Of a stretch of DNA of 64,000 nucleotides, positions 1-13,379 are shown in pieces. The stretch is taken from the NCBI RefSeq assembly GCF_001039355.2, contig NW_019775821.1, positions 13,467 to 77,466 of the forward strand. Reading direction: 5' to 3'. The DNA is from Lingula anatina (lineage: Eukaryota; Brachiopoda; Lingulata; Lingulida; Lingulidae). The stretch's first letter is position 1, and every line of letters starts with the position of its first letter. The notes under the pieces were generated by a model that was given only the letters and a program-made list of their open reading frames with translations, was not told the origin of the DNA and searched no databases. Position numbers and translations under genes: made by a program.

Positions 1-903
1 TTTCCTTTCAAAATCATTTTTTTTCTACTATCATGTTATTTTGTAATACACTTTTTAAATATTGAAATAGACTGCTATGGCTTGATGTAATACACCGTTA
101 TGTCCAGACTGCGACGTGGAATGAGCAGAAATTAGTGTTGACGGCATTTATCGGATGAGTCAAATGCCACCACTTATATTCCCAAGGTAACTTTAAAGTT
201 AACGTTAAAAGTTGTTACATAGCCTCAATAATAAGGCGTATAAACAAAGATCTTCCATAATAGCATCGGCACATATAACAAGACGAAACTGTTGCATGTT
301 TTGCATTTAGCTATGGAAAAACACGCGCGCGCACACATACATTCACGCTCTCTAACATTTAGACCGTTGTTATTATAATTATTTTATGCCTACGCTATAT
401 TCTGTTGTGCACAGCTCACAAAATATAAATAGGTGTATACACAGTGTGTTGTGAGGATTCATCATTTATCACATTTTGCGATACCGTATTCGATGTCGAT
501 TTTCAAACTACTTGATTTAAACATTTTAATTAATGCCTCAAATCAACTTTACCAGACTCGCCTTTCCCTTTTCACGAAATACAAACGTAGTTTTGATAGA
601 CCTCAAATGCCAAAGTGTGCTAAAAACGCACACGTATTGCATGCTATTTGAAAATAAAAGTCCTCACACGTTGCTGCCGTCTGTGCATGTACAATTCACC
701 TATCAAACATATCATTTTGGACAACTTTCTTCCTTTATGAATCTATCTATATATCATACTGTTATTATCAATATTGACACGTGTGTGTTAGAGACACCAC
801 GTTTCTCCCAGCATACGCTAAGTATTTCTAGAGTGCCTGTTATAGTGGAATAAAAGGCCATCCAACCTTTTCAAGCTTATCCATACAGACAGGGTTACTT
901 ATA

Positions 904-1037
904 CCATGTTATAGAACTTCCCTGATTCAACCCGACATCATTATTTTTATCATATTTAAAGACCTTCAGGATAAAATCCGACGTTATTTATATCATGTTT
1001 TAGGACCTTCTGTATTAGATCCGACGTTATTATTTAT
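904..1037. repeat. three-copy imperfect tandem repeat, period about 44 bp
   Basis: Three adjacent units begin near 904, 949 and 992. Each follows the pattern ATCATGTT, then a-ACCTTC, then ATCCGACGTTATTAT. The first unit is the most diverged. No coding potential is preserved across units. Confidence 0.65.
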
Positions 1038-1073
1038 AACGGGTCAATGAACGTACTCTTTCGTCTTTAATCT

Positions 1074-1139
1074 TATATGTGTATATGTGTATATGTATGT
1101 GTATATGTATGTGTATATGTATGTGTATATGTATATGTG
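1074..1139. repeat. (TATGTG/TATATG)n microsatellite
   Basis: Alternating TATGTG and TATATG units run for about 65 bp. A short frame reading Met-Tyr-Val repeats is only the translation of this microsatellite. Confidence 0.9.
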
Positions 1140-3180
1140 CTGCACGACTAGATTTTATATACCGGTCACTGTCCTTGAACGTTGTCCACTTACTGATGTT
1201 AAGGAAGCATCAGTCCTTGTAGCAGGCTCATATCACCATCATAGAAATACACATTTTTCTTACAAATATACAGGATAGTGAAATATTGGAACAGTCATTA
1301 TATGCGAACATTATGTATTAGGTAGAGATTTCCAGGTAGTTTATCTTAGGACTGGGTTAATGTTAACTTCCAAAGAATACATTAGCTCTTTGCCGTTTTT
1401 TAACAGGTCACTTTATCTATTTGTACTTGAACTTATTAGATGCCAAGCAACAAAGTAATATGCCAAACTGTGAAACATAAATTTATGTAGATATGTTTTA
1501 GAAGTGCAATACTTCAATTTGTATATAAATATTAAGTACATAAAAACCTAATACTCGAAAAATAAAAGTATTGAAAATGTAAACCCAGAAAACGACACAC
1601 GCTTACCTTTGCTCCTATTACGTAGGCTTCAAATACATAAGTTCTGCATCATTTCAAAACCGTGTTGCTTTTTCCTCCAAAGGCCCCGTGCACTTAACGC
1701 AACAAACAAGCTATTTCCAGCGACAGAACCGAACTGCCGCGTCATTGGCAGGATCTTAACCGATTCTGCAATCTTATCCAAATACTTGTGTCGTGTTCCT
1801 GCATCCCATTGGCACCTGTGAGAGTCAGAACCCGGTAAAGTAGGTCTTAGTATGAAGCACTCCTTATGGATGAAATGCCGTAAAATAAATTGTTAGTAAA
1901 AGTAATATCTAGTTTGGAGACCAAAATGGCAGTTTACATTCATGACATATTTATTCGTATGCTAAACATACACATAATAACATAATAACTCTGGGTTTTA
2001 CACTATTTCAATTTGTTAACTGTTTGTGAAACAAACAAACAAACGAAATCTGGTGTTTACGGCTCTTCTCTTGGCTGGCAGGCGTTCTTGGAGAGTGTGT
2101 TAATTTAATTCGTGAAATTCGTTTCTAGACAGAAGAGCGATGTGCAGGTTTTTTCCTTACCAGAGAAAAAAGTCATCAAGTATCGAGAAAGCTATTTGCG
2201 TCTGCGAATGAGTAATATTAAAAGCCGGGTAAAGCAGAAACAGTATAAGATGCACATTTTCCTGTATTATAATATTCATATAATTATAATATTTCAAAGA
2301 AAGTCTGAATTCTCGCAGCTGATCAAAGCAAAAGCTGATGTTAGCAGTACATATCCTTTGAAGTCCATAAACATCGGTTCCCTTTATACAAAACATAACT
2401 TAGCATACTGGAAAGATTGAAAAAAGAACACAACTTCTAGCATATCTGAGGGACCGCCAATATCTTGTCGGTGCATTATCAATTAAACTTTAGGCGTGAA
2501 GTTACGCAGTTTGTGAAATCCTGATTATGGCTATCACGCGAAAACACTCACATCCGTGGATCTACATTACTGCCTGTCGCCGGTGTCACATTGTTTAGGT
2601 TATGTGTCCTTTACTGCTCCTAGAACTAGACACAAGCTAACAGCATTTGCTCTACGTCCTTTACCAAACAGTTTCATACACTGTATACCAAAATTAATGG
2701 CAAATTCAACTCATTCCATTACCCAAAACAGACAGAAAAATGTATTTGAAGCCCACAGAAATATGCTAAGCATTGCAACAAATTTACCAAAATGATTATA
2801 GAGAAAATAACAAAAACACCTGGAGGGGAGGGAGCGTATGGTAAAAAGATGTCCCTCTCTCGTCCGGGTTATTCGGTATTCCCTACTACAAGTAAAGGTG
2901 GACAGCCTGCCCCATAACAACGTCTGCGCCAGTGGATTGCTGCAGTTTATTAAGTAAATCTATCTAGACATTTTAACACCGGTGAAACACTTGTGTTACC
3001 TGAAATTCGTTCGTTAGAAGGTCGGGTTTTACCTGGTAGGTCTCACGGCTGGTTTTCTAATCTCTTCAGCGTAAAGTTGGATATGAAACCGTTGAATCTT
3101 TGTGATATTTGCAGATAAATACATTTCACAAAATGGTATGACTACACATACATAAAAGTATTACTTTTATTCTTATTTTT

Positions 3181-3204
3181 GTTGTTTTTGTTGTTGTTGT
3201 TGTT
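3181..3204. repeat. (GTT)n microsatellite
   Basis: Short GTT-rich tract followed by an AT-rich stretch. Confidence 0.7.
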
Positions 3205-5880
3205 ATTTTTATCATTATTAGTAGTAACAGCAGCGTTTAACCTCATTTTAAATAGCACTGGGCTAAAATGCCTTTATACGCGTCTTTGAAGAGACATCGC
3301 AAAGTTTTCATGGATATATTCTTCACAAACATACTATATGATGAAACAGGAATTAAAATCTAGGGGTAAGTGGCCAACATTAGCATGTATCTGGGTACAA
3401 GTACAATGCTTCTTTCAAGCCTCAGTAGTCTACAGTAGATACTGTTGGGGAAATTGGCAGAAAGATTTTTTGGCATTGAAGCAGGCTCACAATGACACAA
3501 CCTTGGTATAAACATCATTTACGGCCCTAGGCCGTAGACTGTCAGCACTAAAAGTTGAAACCAACACAAACCGGTTTCAGCATCCAGTGTACATGCATTC
3601 CGAACTGTTTACACATATTTCTTTCATATCGTCATTTTCCATCCATCTTCACACTCAGCCGCGAGTAGAAAGCAATTTTCAGGAAAAAAAGGGCAACGAC
3701 AAACAACACAATATTTAAATTGGCACAAAATAAGTGCACTTCTTTTACATTGTCTCACTTATAATTGTTATAATATGAATTTTCATTTACTCTGTTCCTA
3801 AACTACTCATATTAAAACGAATTTGAATTTCATTTATATTGCATTTAATAGGGTCTCAGAAATTTCATTTTAACCCGTGCATAACCATTAAAACGGCTCT
3901 GACACTCACACCCACCACTAGTTTAATGGCAAACAAGTAGATTCTGATAGCGTGTGAGGTAAACTGTCAAAAATCACAGTCTTTGGTCCAGGGTCTATCG
4001 GTATAGCTCAACTCTTGCTTGTCTGTAGTGGTAACAAAGGAACATATCCACAGTATATAACACATTCTTGGAGTCGGCAAAACAACATACTTGTGTATAC
4101 CAGGCACGTGCAACATTTGCAACACGAACCAAAACGCGTGGGGCACACGTGCAGGTATATAACGCACGTGTGGGCATGTACATGTAGCGCACGGAGTTAT
4201 ATCTCTGGTGCCAATACGCTACATTATAATACAACGATATTTACACTATTTCTCGTTGACCCAAGGCGTACGTGTAGCAAATTCTGTCGCGATGTGGCTT
4301 CAGACACTGTAACAATTAACTGCAGCCGATCACCATTCATGTTTTCTCGAAGATGACAACGTCATTTGTAAATCTTTATAAAATTCAAATGCTTCTTAGA
4401 GACGAGATGCGTAGAAAATATAAAGCAGTGATTTAATTTGGAAGTATACAGAACACCAAATGCTCATAACATAGCATCATATGTTCATCTAAGTTATGAG
4501 TCATTTTTTTATGAACGGTCTAGAAAAACTTGCATTAATTAAGAGAAAACCTATACACCTGTACAAAACAAACAAATAAACATTAAACAGAAGGCATTAA
4601 GTTTTACCTGGGTGGCGTGGGTCTCCAAAGAAGGTGTGAATTTGGTACTCCAGCAAATGATAATCCTCCAACGTAACACTTGGCTGAACACAGCACAGCT
4701 TTTAAAAAAATAGTCCCAGCAACTATAGTGTACTCAAAGTCTGCCACACTTTACAATCTAACTTAAAGTAACCAAGCAAGCAAGCCCAACGCAGAGCTTT
4801 AATCATTGTCCATAACTCTGTATAAAGCCTTTAACAGTTCTACTTAGAACTTCAGGGACGTTGGTCAATTTAAATCCCAATATCTCCGCAATCACGCACT
4901 TTCACTTTGCCATTCTGCTGTAACGTTATACATTGGTTCACCTGTAAGCTGCTAAACCATAATCTCCGTGCTCTGCTGCATAACGTCTACTTGGTACTTA
5001 GCCCACGCAGCTACTCTAAGTTGACCGGTAAAAATAAGTCCAGATTAATTTGTTTCTGTCCGAAAATAAGACGTTACTGCGTCTGAGTTCGCTATCGTGC
5101 GTTTAATCAAATTAAACAGATGGGTCTGCTTTGAAAGCCTGTATCCGATTCCGTGGGCAGTGGAAAAGGTTTATTTTTTACGTTAACGAATCGTGTCATG
5201 AAATGATATATCTCTTGATTCTGGGACTTTATTGATACAAACACACCACCCAAAAATGATTTAGGAACATTTTATGCTATACATTTGAATAAAAATGTTA
5301 ATGCCTTTAATAGAATAAAAATTTAACCCAGAAGATTACTTATCACCAGAATGGCCGGGGCGTTGGTATGTTGATCCACTTTGTCCTTTCAAACCCATGG
5401 CATCTGCTTCTTCTCATTCTTTAATTTATGCTCGTTAGCTACTCTGTATGTTTGTGCGAACTAATTTACGTAAAGTTCAATTTGCGTTAAAAGATCGAGT
5501 ATTTGTTTATCAAATCCATCTCCCTATATATTTACGCTATTTACCTAGGGTTGTTACTAGTTTTGTGTTGCGCACGTTTCTCTATTAAAACATCATTGTT
5601 AAACTGTTTGTAATAAAAAAAGCTGTAAACCAGCAGCCAGCTTTTGTTTTTCTCTCTTTTCTTTACTTGTTAGTACTGACCGTCACATTAATTGTCCCGA
5701 AATTGAATCAAATGGCCAAATGGATATCGGATTTTGAACTTCGCCCAAAGACCGCTCCGAGCTTGGTCAATGACCAGTCAACAAAATAAGCAAGGACGGA
5801 GCCTTCAGAAGCTCACATGATGGCACGAAGGCAACACGAAGATTTTGTGATAGCTTGATAGAGCACTGCATGTACAATTC

Positions 5881-6394
5881 TATCTTCACCGACATCGTGG
5901 TACCATCTCTATGTTAGGGTTCTCCACAAGATGCCAGAGCGTTGCTTCGTACTGCCTTCCTGATAAAATCGAACAATTTTTAACCTTCGCGTTGTATTTG
6001 CGACACGAAAAATGCTTAAGCTGCCCTTATTACGGACCACCCTGACCAGATCAGCAAATTTCATAACACTGCTGTCATTTGGAAAGCCGCGTGCAGTCTG
6101 CTCACTCGTCACTAGTTGATTCCAATATGACATTAAACCTGCAGTGCCTCGTTGCAAAAATGACAAAAGATATCTGGGGTTTATGACAACAATTTAACCC
6201 ACTATGCAATTGTCGCATTTGCTTGCAACTGCTATCTAGGTTTCTACCAAGTGAAGAATGCCTACAGAAGGCCATCTGGAAGCACATGAACCACACTTGA
6301 AGGTCACGTGAAGAAACTGATTTTATTCTGGTTTTGAGCTAGTCAAATTCTCTCATCGGCGTATCTTCACCGACACTGCGGTACCATCTCCATG
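5881..6394. repeat. pair of about 33-bp direct repeats
   Basis: The segment at 5881-5913 (TATCTTCACCGACATCGTGG, then TACCATCTCTATG) recurs at 6362-6394 with a few substitutions. The 448 bp between them has no recognisable gene. This could be a degraded duplication or the terminal direct repeats of a small element, but I see no target-site duplication. Confidence 0.5.
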
Positions 6395-7471
6395 ACATTG
6401 TACAATGGTACGATGACTTCGCGACGACTTGGAGAGGAATTCACGCAAATACATCTTGGATTAAAATTTGGCATTAAGTAAAAGTAAGGGTACACGCATC
6501 GAATACGTTAGGAATACCCAGGTGCTACAAAAAATTGTGTTATCGGAATGTGCCGCTATGTCAATAAGCCAGGTGCACGCGTGACCTAATCCAGTGTAAC
6601 GATAAAGTGAGATTAACAAATTATGGCATGGCATTTCAGTTTCTTAAAATACCCCTCTTGCACATGGCACAATTTTTACACACATAGTTCATTTTTTAAC
6701 AGATCGAGAATTGTTTTTAATACATGTGGCTAACTTATGTGAAAAACTAACTTGAAATTACATAGCACGTACCAATACTTTACGGAATCAAATTTGTATC
6801 TGCAATTTTGCCTTCCATTTATTCCTACGTAATTGTGTATCGGGATAAATCGCGCGTAGAAGATTGTTAACAGTTATACAATCTATACGTATTTTTAATA
6901 GCAGTTCTTTTTTTAGTGTGATCGCTGAGGGGAAATCCATGTTATCGAATTACATAATACATGCAATATTCTGAACTTATCAAAGGTGTATGTACGGTTT
7001 ACAGAAAATGCACTTGTTAATGCAGTGTGGTATACATGAATACTGCTAATAGCTATGTACCCTGTAGGTCCTTACCAGTTCAGCAAAAACCTTCCTTAAT
7101 TTTGACCCAAAGTGACCGTTATTTGGGTTCCAAAGGAAAGAAAACATTTAGCCAAACATCACACATATACCTGCTTTATAAATAAGTGGAAATATAGCTA
7201 TTTGGCATGGTCAGAGTACTTGTGAAACAAAGATAGCGAACATAATAATAGCAAACTGACGAACATCTTTTGGTATTTCTGAACATGCAGGCTTGACTAG
7301 TCAGCGGCGTGTCATACTTAGTACGACATCATGTTATTTCCGCTACCTAACAGCTTTATATCAGTATATTAAAATTGCCATTTCCTCTGAACCAAAGGCT
7401 GCGGCTATTTATTCCGGAAAACGAAGTGGTACACAGGAGTGTTGTCAGTGTTCGTCGCCATAGATGTGCTT

Positions 7472-7579
7472 CCCAGCAAACACGTCACTTTCTGATCACG
7501 TGGCTAGCACGTTGCTACAACATTAAGACGTCATAGCAACATGTTAGCCACGTGATTCGAACGTGACGTGTTTGCTGGG
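7472..7579. mobile_element. 108-bp foldback MITE
   Basis: The element starts CCCAGCAAACACGTCAC and ends with its inverse, GTGACGTGTTTGCTGGG. The arms (about 7472-7518 and 7533-7579) pair almost throughout, including the inner CACGTGGCTA/TAGCCACGTG, and leave a loop of only about 14 bp. TT lies directly outside the right end and the left end is preceded by CTT, so a TT target duplication is possible. There is no coding capacity: it is a non-autonomous inverted-repeat element. The superfamily cannot be fixed from one copy. Confidence 0.8.
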
Positions 7580-8716
7580 TTAGACATCGTAGTACCCCTG
7601 TACGAACTGGTCGGTACACGCCTCGGTGCTATACCAACTTGTATTTCGGCTGCCCTGCGTGTTAGACCGTCTGCCTATTCCAGGCTCAAATGTTTCACTG
7701 ACATGGTTTTGTGTGGCTTGACATCGAGCACCCGACATATCCCTGTACTATTTAAATTAAAAGACAAACTTTTAATGTTTAAAATCAATTTACAACTCAG
7801 TTCATTTTATTACCCTCTTTCCTTCCAATGGTTAGTTTCCTAACGGTTTTTCAGACGGATATATAAAAAAGTACAGGCATACATACAGTAAACCGTATCT
7901 TGTATATATTAAGCATATACAAGGCCACTTAAAGAAGTACTGATAAGCAGGAAGAGGTTAAATATTATACACACATGATATGCAAAGCTTGATCATATAA
8001 TTATTACATTACTACTAGTATATACTAGGCTGAGCAAAATTGTAGTAGTGCAGATCATAATGTACGTACTCTAGCTGTTTGTCTTTCACCCTTGAGGTGG
8101 GAATAAATAAATAAATAAATATATTTTTCATCCAGACCGTCAGATACAGTATGAACATGGATAGTTCGTTATGTAAGTGCTATTTGGGTGGTCCACTAGT
8201 TGCTCAGTTCATTTGTGATCGAGGGTTCGTTAACTGTGATATTCCTGCTATTATATTAATTATAGTGGAAACATTTCTTCAAAAACACGGGAATAACTTG
8301 ATCACTTAGACTAATGTTAGTAAGTTGTCATAGCGCAAGTGTGTTTTGGTTATTCATATAAAAAGTCACACTGTATTTACATTTAGTAAAGGTACTTCGT
8401 ATATCAAACCAAGGCGCAGACACTCCACGTGCGCAGAGGCGGGACAGAGATCAAGTGCACTGCCAGGTGTTTCCGGGTTTTCTTTCATTAGCTCTAATAA
8501 CAAGTTTTGGCAGAAATATTTGGTTAAATGCATTAGCAGTTCACACCTCAAAGACTTGATCAGCTCCTATGACGTGCTCGTGCACAGGTAAGGACCCGTG
8601 CGTGGTCTCTTTAATTAAACTGCTGAGATCCCTTTCGCACCTTTCAGCGATGATTGATGTTATAGTGAAAGCCGTACAAGTTTCACCCCAGAGAAGACCA
8701 CATTCACAGATAAGGT

Positions 8717-8740
8717 GTACATGTACATGTACATGTACGT
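8717..8740. repeat. (GTACAT)n self-complementary microsatellite
   Basis: Four GTACAT units in a row. The unit overlaps its own reverse complement, so the tract can form a hairpin. Confidence 0.8.
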
Positions 8741-8995
8741 ATGTCATGAGTGTTTGGTATCTTAACTCTAGATCTACGTCCTTCCACATTTTGATTAACT
8801 TCTGAAATCAACCGTTTCATTCTGCGAAGTGAAACTTTATTGCCGTTTTCGTTATCAGCGATGATTCATGTTTGAGGAAAATGATCTCCACATCTTCATT
8901 TTCTCTCGCGCCAGTTAAATTTAATAAAATTATATATTTGAACAGATCCTTTCTGTTGTACATAATGTTTCTCAGAAAAAAAGGAAAAGGAAAGA

Positions 8996-9065
8996 TTTTA
9001 TTTTATTTTATTTTATTTTATTTTATTTTATTTTATTTTATTTTATTTTATTTGGGGGGGGGGGG
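8996..9065. repeat. (TTTTA)n tract joined to a G12 run
   Basis: Eleven to twelve near-perfect TTTTA units (8996-9053) are followed directly by twelve G residues (9054-9065). A compound repeat of this type is prone to length variation and assembly error. Confidence 0.9.
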
Positions 9066-11384
9066 TAATACATGTACCTAGGCCAAACTATGATTTAAGA
9101 CTAACATCAAATGATATATGGGTCTAACTTATGATTATACATCAACACGACCGTGTTATAACTGGACATGGAATGGAATTGTGCATTTATTTTACTTTAT
9201 TTTGTGCCTGTCGTCACGAATGATTATAAACTGTGTCTTAAATGTTTATTTAAGACAGGACGAGCCCTTGAAGTATACGAAATACGCCCAAACAACCAAG
9301 GTGATGCATAAGCGTGACGTAATCGGCCTAAATTGACCCCGTGCGCAACCAAACATTTATACCTTCTTTAGATTTACTAAACACTGGCGGTGTGACTTTT
9401 TAAATACAACCCCGGAGGAACTTAAATATATGTCTGATAATTTAGATAAAATAGCAACGGAACGATATTGGTCTAGGGCATTTGTATTTTTCGCTTATCC
9501 GTGTATGCAGCTAAGGGTTTGAATAGCTGGACAGAGTCATTAAAGTGATTTGTTTGATAGAAAAAAAACTTCTGTTTACAAGCAAACGGCGACGACGAGG
9601 GAAGTGAAAAAGTCCCAGTCTGCCATGACCTTAGATGAATCTAAATATACCCATACCTGAGTATAAGCACGCTAGAAATGTTACTAAACATGCCCTTTGA
9701 TACACAGTACTTAGACAAGTTCGTCATGCACAATATACAGACTGAAGCTTTGATATCCAAGGGTTCAGTACAAGACAGAAAGGACACGATAAGTTACAAG
9801 AATTTTTTTTAAATAATAACTGAGTACAGTAAAGGTCGGTTATTTTTTCTGCGTAGGAATAACACTATCAAACGCTATGTATTTGAATTGTGAACATTGG
9901 CACAAATTGGCGAAAGCAGTTATCCCTAGGAGAAGCGAGGTCGTTTCCTACAGGAGACGCCCACGCATTTTGTACTTTAGCATTATTGTGCCTTAGATCT
10001 CACGTATAGGCCTCACTCTGTCGTTACATGCAAGTTTTACACAGGTCGAAAATTAGAACAGAAAAAAAACTTACAGAGCTAATGGGGAGAATTGTGCAAC
10101 ATATGCTTGGTAAACCAAAACGTTTCTATAACCTTTCGATTCGGTATGATAAATATTACTAATGTTATCAAACACATGCCTCGTAATGTTTTGCTATAGC
10201 TAAAATTACATGATGCTGCAAACTATTCAACACAGCCTTGTCAAGACCTACGTGTGCATAAACACACGTAAAAGGCGAAGGTTATGTTAAGGGGGAACAA
10301 TCAGTCTAAACAGGCCCAAGGCATGTCTAAGATCGATTGTAAACTCTGGAAGTGTTCCCCGCCACATACTCCATACTGCTCACCTAATGTTATACACCAA
10401 GTCTATGGTTACACGTGTACCTTGTTTGAAAATAGTGATTTGTAGGAAAACAAAGAGAAGGTCAAAGTAAGTGACACGTGGAAATGTAAATAATCAAGGT
10501 GAATATTATGAACATGTGAATATTATGAACAAGTATTATGACAACTTTAAGCAATATACAGAAGGGCAACTTATGATACTGCTTAGGAATACGTGTATAT
10601 TGTTACGTTCACGACGCCTTTAATCATGAACTGAGTTCGCAGAGCGGGCGCAATAATTATGTAGATGTAGATATAGATATATAATAAAAATAAAATCCTA
10701 TAGAAAAAGCTGACGAGCGAATGTCGCGTTCACATTTTGATGCATTAGAAAAGACAAGGTCATGAAAGGGGTGTGACTTTGTGTATCATTACCGTTGAAA
10801 TTATTGCAACTTAGTAACGCTTCGTTTACGACTCTAGCTTCATTGGGAAAATAGCGTGAAATTACATGAACTATGAACGCTGTTTTCACACCAGATTAGC
10901 AATGGAAGGAAAAAACTGTTTCCTCGAATGCACGTACCCCGAACGATCTCCTCTCTGAAAATCAAATAAATATCCCTTTGAAGTTCGTTTGTACCAGAAG
11001 CCTGTATAAACATTACCATTTTGTTTGTCAAGATTTCTTGAACTTTGGGTTAGAGGTGGGGGTTCCAATAGACCAACGTATTGAAGTGATGTCATTACAG
11101 AACAGCGCCTCCAGACAGTTTTAAAAAATAAAAATCGATTTTACAATGGCGCATTCCATCTAAGAATTATTTTAAGTCATTACATTTATAGCAAAGGAAT
11201 ACTGGCTGAATCAGGAAACCCACTTTCTCATTTTGAAGTCATCTTCATAAATGGTTTTGCACTTTCGTTGAATATATTTGTACACTTACATTTTTTCATG
11301 GTAACGTTAGAATGTACATGCTATGGTAACTATCCTAACTTATGGGTTTACATTAATCGCCTGGATTCAACACGGTACAGAAAA

Positions 11385-11450
11385 CTTGCGTCAGCTGATA
11401 CAAAACGTCCAAGAACACACATACACACACATGTCATCGCTGGAATAATA
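11385..11450. repeat. 66-bp dispersed direct repeat, copy 1
   Basis: The 66 bp beginning CTTGCGTCAGCTGATACAAA recur at 13314-13379 in the same orientation with only three or so differences. The two copies bracket 1.86 kb that contains the 105-bp tandem duplication and the Tc1 remnant. Confidence 0.8.
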
Positions 11451-11811
11451 TATTGGCTACAAATAGAAACGCAAGTTTTTGTTTTGACCACAGTGATTTA
11501 AAGTGACCAAAATGTATACATTGACAGACCAACTTCTCATTCCTTCATTAGAGTACTGATACTGGTTATCAGCCCCAGCGCTACAAGTCTCCTCCCCAGC
11601 AGCAGATTCCACGGCAACAAGGTCCACCATTTCAGCAGAGGGCGCCACTGCTTGAGTTATTTCAGGCAATGGCTAGCCTTAAATTTTCAAAAATATGGTG
11701 ATCGCAAATTGGGGAAAAGTTTTGCAGAAATTAATTATCTTAATTAATACTAGTGGTCACTGGAATCAGAAAACCAAGTTTGAGAGACTGAATTCCATAT
11801 AAACATTCAGC

Positions 11812-12021
11812 CACGGTTGGTTGTCTGATCTGGTCAGGGGTCACGCAATCGTTCATTGTCATTGACACACTGTTATGGTTTGGGAGGGCGAAAGTGACAA
11901 TTTCAAGACACTCTGACACGGTTGGTTGTCTGATCTTGCCAGGGGTCGTGCAATCGTCCATTGTCATTGGCACACTGTTATGCTTTGGGAGGGCGTAAGT
12001 GGTAATTTCACGATAGAACTC
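11812..12021. repeat. two-copy tandem duplication of 105 bp
   Basis: Copy 1 (11812-11916) and copy 2 (11917-12021) both begin CACGGTTGGTTGTCTGATCT and differ at roughly a dozen positions. A minus-strand frame runs through both copies and reads related peptides (TPxxIRQPTVxECL), because the period is a multiple of three. I do not recognise the peptide as a protein family. Confidence 0.85.
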
Positions 12022-12129
12022 ACGGGGATGGCGGTGATGGTGCAGATGTGAAGTCCTTGGGTTGTGTCATCTGTGCGTCAAAACTTTAGCCTACGTTTGC
12101 GCCTGCAGGGCAACGCCCGTCGCCATACT

Positions 12130-12249
12130 GCCAGGATACCACAAGTGTACATGTGACAGGACCAGATCCAGACTCTTCCATGGCCAGAATCTAGACCAGA
12201 CATGTCTCCCATTAAACATGCTTTGGGTGAATTGGACAGGCGATTTCAT
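12130..12249 (+). mobile_element. degenerate Tc1/mariner transposase remnant
   Basis: Read across frames, this segment gives a QD-x-V-H-V-T stretch, then WPESRPDMSPIKHALGELDR. This is the end of a Tc1-type catalytic domain: the QDNARPH region followed by DWPxxSPDxxPIEHxWDELxRR. The frame is broken and only about 40 codons remain. It is a dead fragment. Confidence 0.5.
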
Positions 12250-12909
12250 ATCTGCCGCCCCAGCCTACCACCACCATAGAGTTAAAAGCATCAGTGGTGA
12301 AAGAATAGAAAAAGGTGGCCTCAGGTCTGCATTCGAGTCTTGGTAGGTTCACGAGGAAGAGGGTACAGGCTTATATTTCAACCAGGGGAGGGCACACATG
12401 TTACTGAACAATATAATACTGTTTTTGCAAAAATACTGTATGTATACTGTAGGTCTGTGTGAAAAAGATATATTAAAACAATATATATAAATAGTTTTTT
12501 ATACGTTTAGTCACGTGTAACAGTGCCAATTAAACGATGTTTTTTAACTATGACAATGCACGGTTCTGTAAAAAGGCACCATATTTCGACAGTCGGGTAT
12601 GCTGTGCACGAACTGTGGGAAGCAGCGTGTCATAGACATTATCAGATCGATTACTGTGTCTAAAAGAACTGTCTTACAGTGTAATGCTGCTTCTGTAATC
12701 TTGTGGTTATATCATTTTCACCAAAATCACTTCATTTGAGCACAGTTTACAAAGCCATAATAACGACATCGTGGCACATCTTAACATTTTTCACATTTCT
12801 ACTGCCTCTGCCACTTCAGGTTAACAAAACGCGAAAATTAGTTAACAGTGGAAATTTGGGAAACAATCAAAAAGCGATGAAAGGCCACCTGTGTATGGAC
12901 GTAAATCAG

Positions 12910-12972
12910 ATTAAATTAAATTAAATCAAATCAAATTAAATTAAATTAAATTAAATTAAATTAAATTAAATT
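12910..12972. repeat. (TTAAA)n microsatellite
   Basis: Pentanucleotide tract with two TCAAA variants in the middle. Confidence 0.9.
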
Positions 12973-13313
12973 ATTTGTGTATGAGGTGACCTATTGAATC
13001 TTGCACACTCTAGGTATCCTTAGTTAACCCAGTGGCACTTAAAGGTAAGTGGTCGGAATGTAAGTAGAAGCTGAAAAGTGTCAGTTTGAAGTACCGGTCA
13101 AGATAAATGATTGACCAAAATAATTCACATTGATAACAAGGGCGAGACCTCCCAGTTTTCTGAAATAACTTTTTTTATTTATGTGGATTCAAGTGTGTTG
13201 CTTCCTCTTAACATGTCGAAGAGATATAATCACTGTCGTGCAACTTTGACGAAAAGACGCCTTGTTTTGTACATAAAATGTCGCTATAGTTATTTATAAC
13301 CTCATCCACAAAG

Positions 13314-13379
13314 CTTGCGTCAGCTGATACAAAACGTCCAAAAACACACATACACACGCATGTCATCGCTGGAATAATA
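13314..13379. repeat. 66-bp dispersed direct repeat, copy 2
   Basis: Second copy of the sequence at 11385-11450, same orientation. Confidence 0.8.

Larger units (their letters stand above)
1..7471. other. gene-poor flank, no supportable gene
   Basis: No reading frame here exceeds about 113 codons, and none shows a recognisable domain, a signal peptide followed by a donor, or conserved motif spacing. The longest (4015-4356 plus) is compositionally odd and resembles no family I know. The stretch holds the short repeats listed separately and otherwise ordinary AT-rich intergenic DNA. Small exons of an intron-rich gene could be missed by eye. Confidence 0.6.

Noticed and set aside
4015-4356. 113-codon plus-strand open frame
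   Set aside because: No domain, no splice context and overlapping frames on the other strand; probably chance.
11457-11669. Minus-strand frame beginning MPEITQAVAPSAEMVDLVAV
   Set aside because: Protein-like composition in its first 40 codons but no known family and no splice signals I could support; left unannotated.
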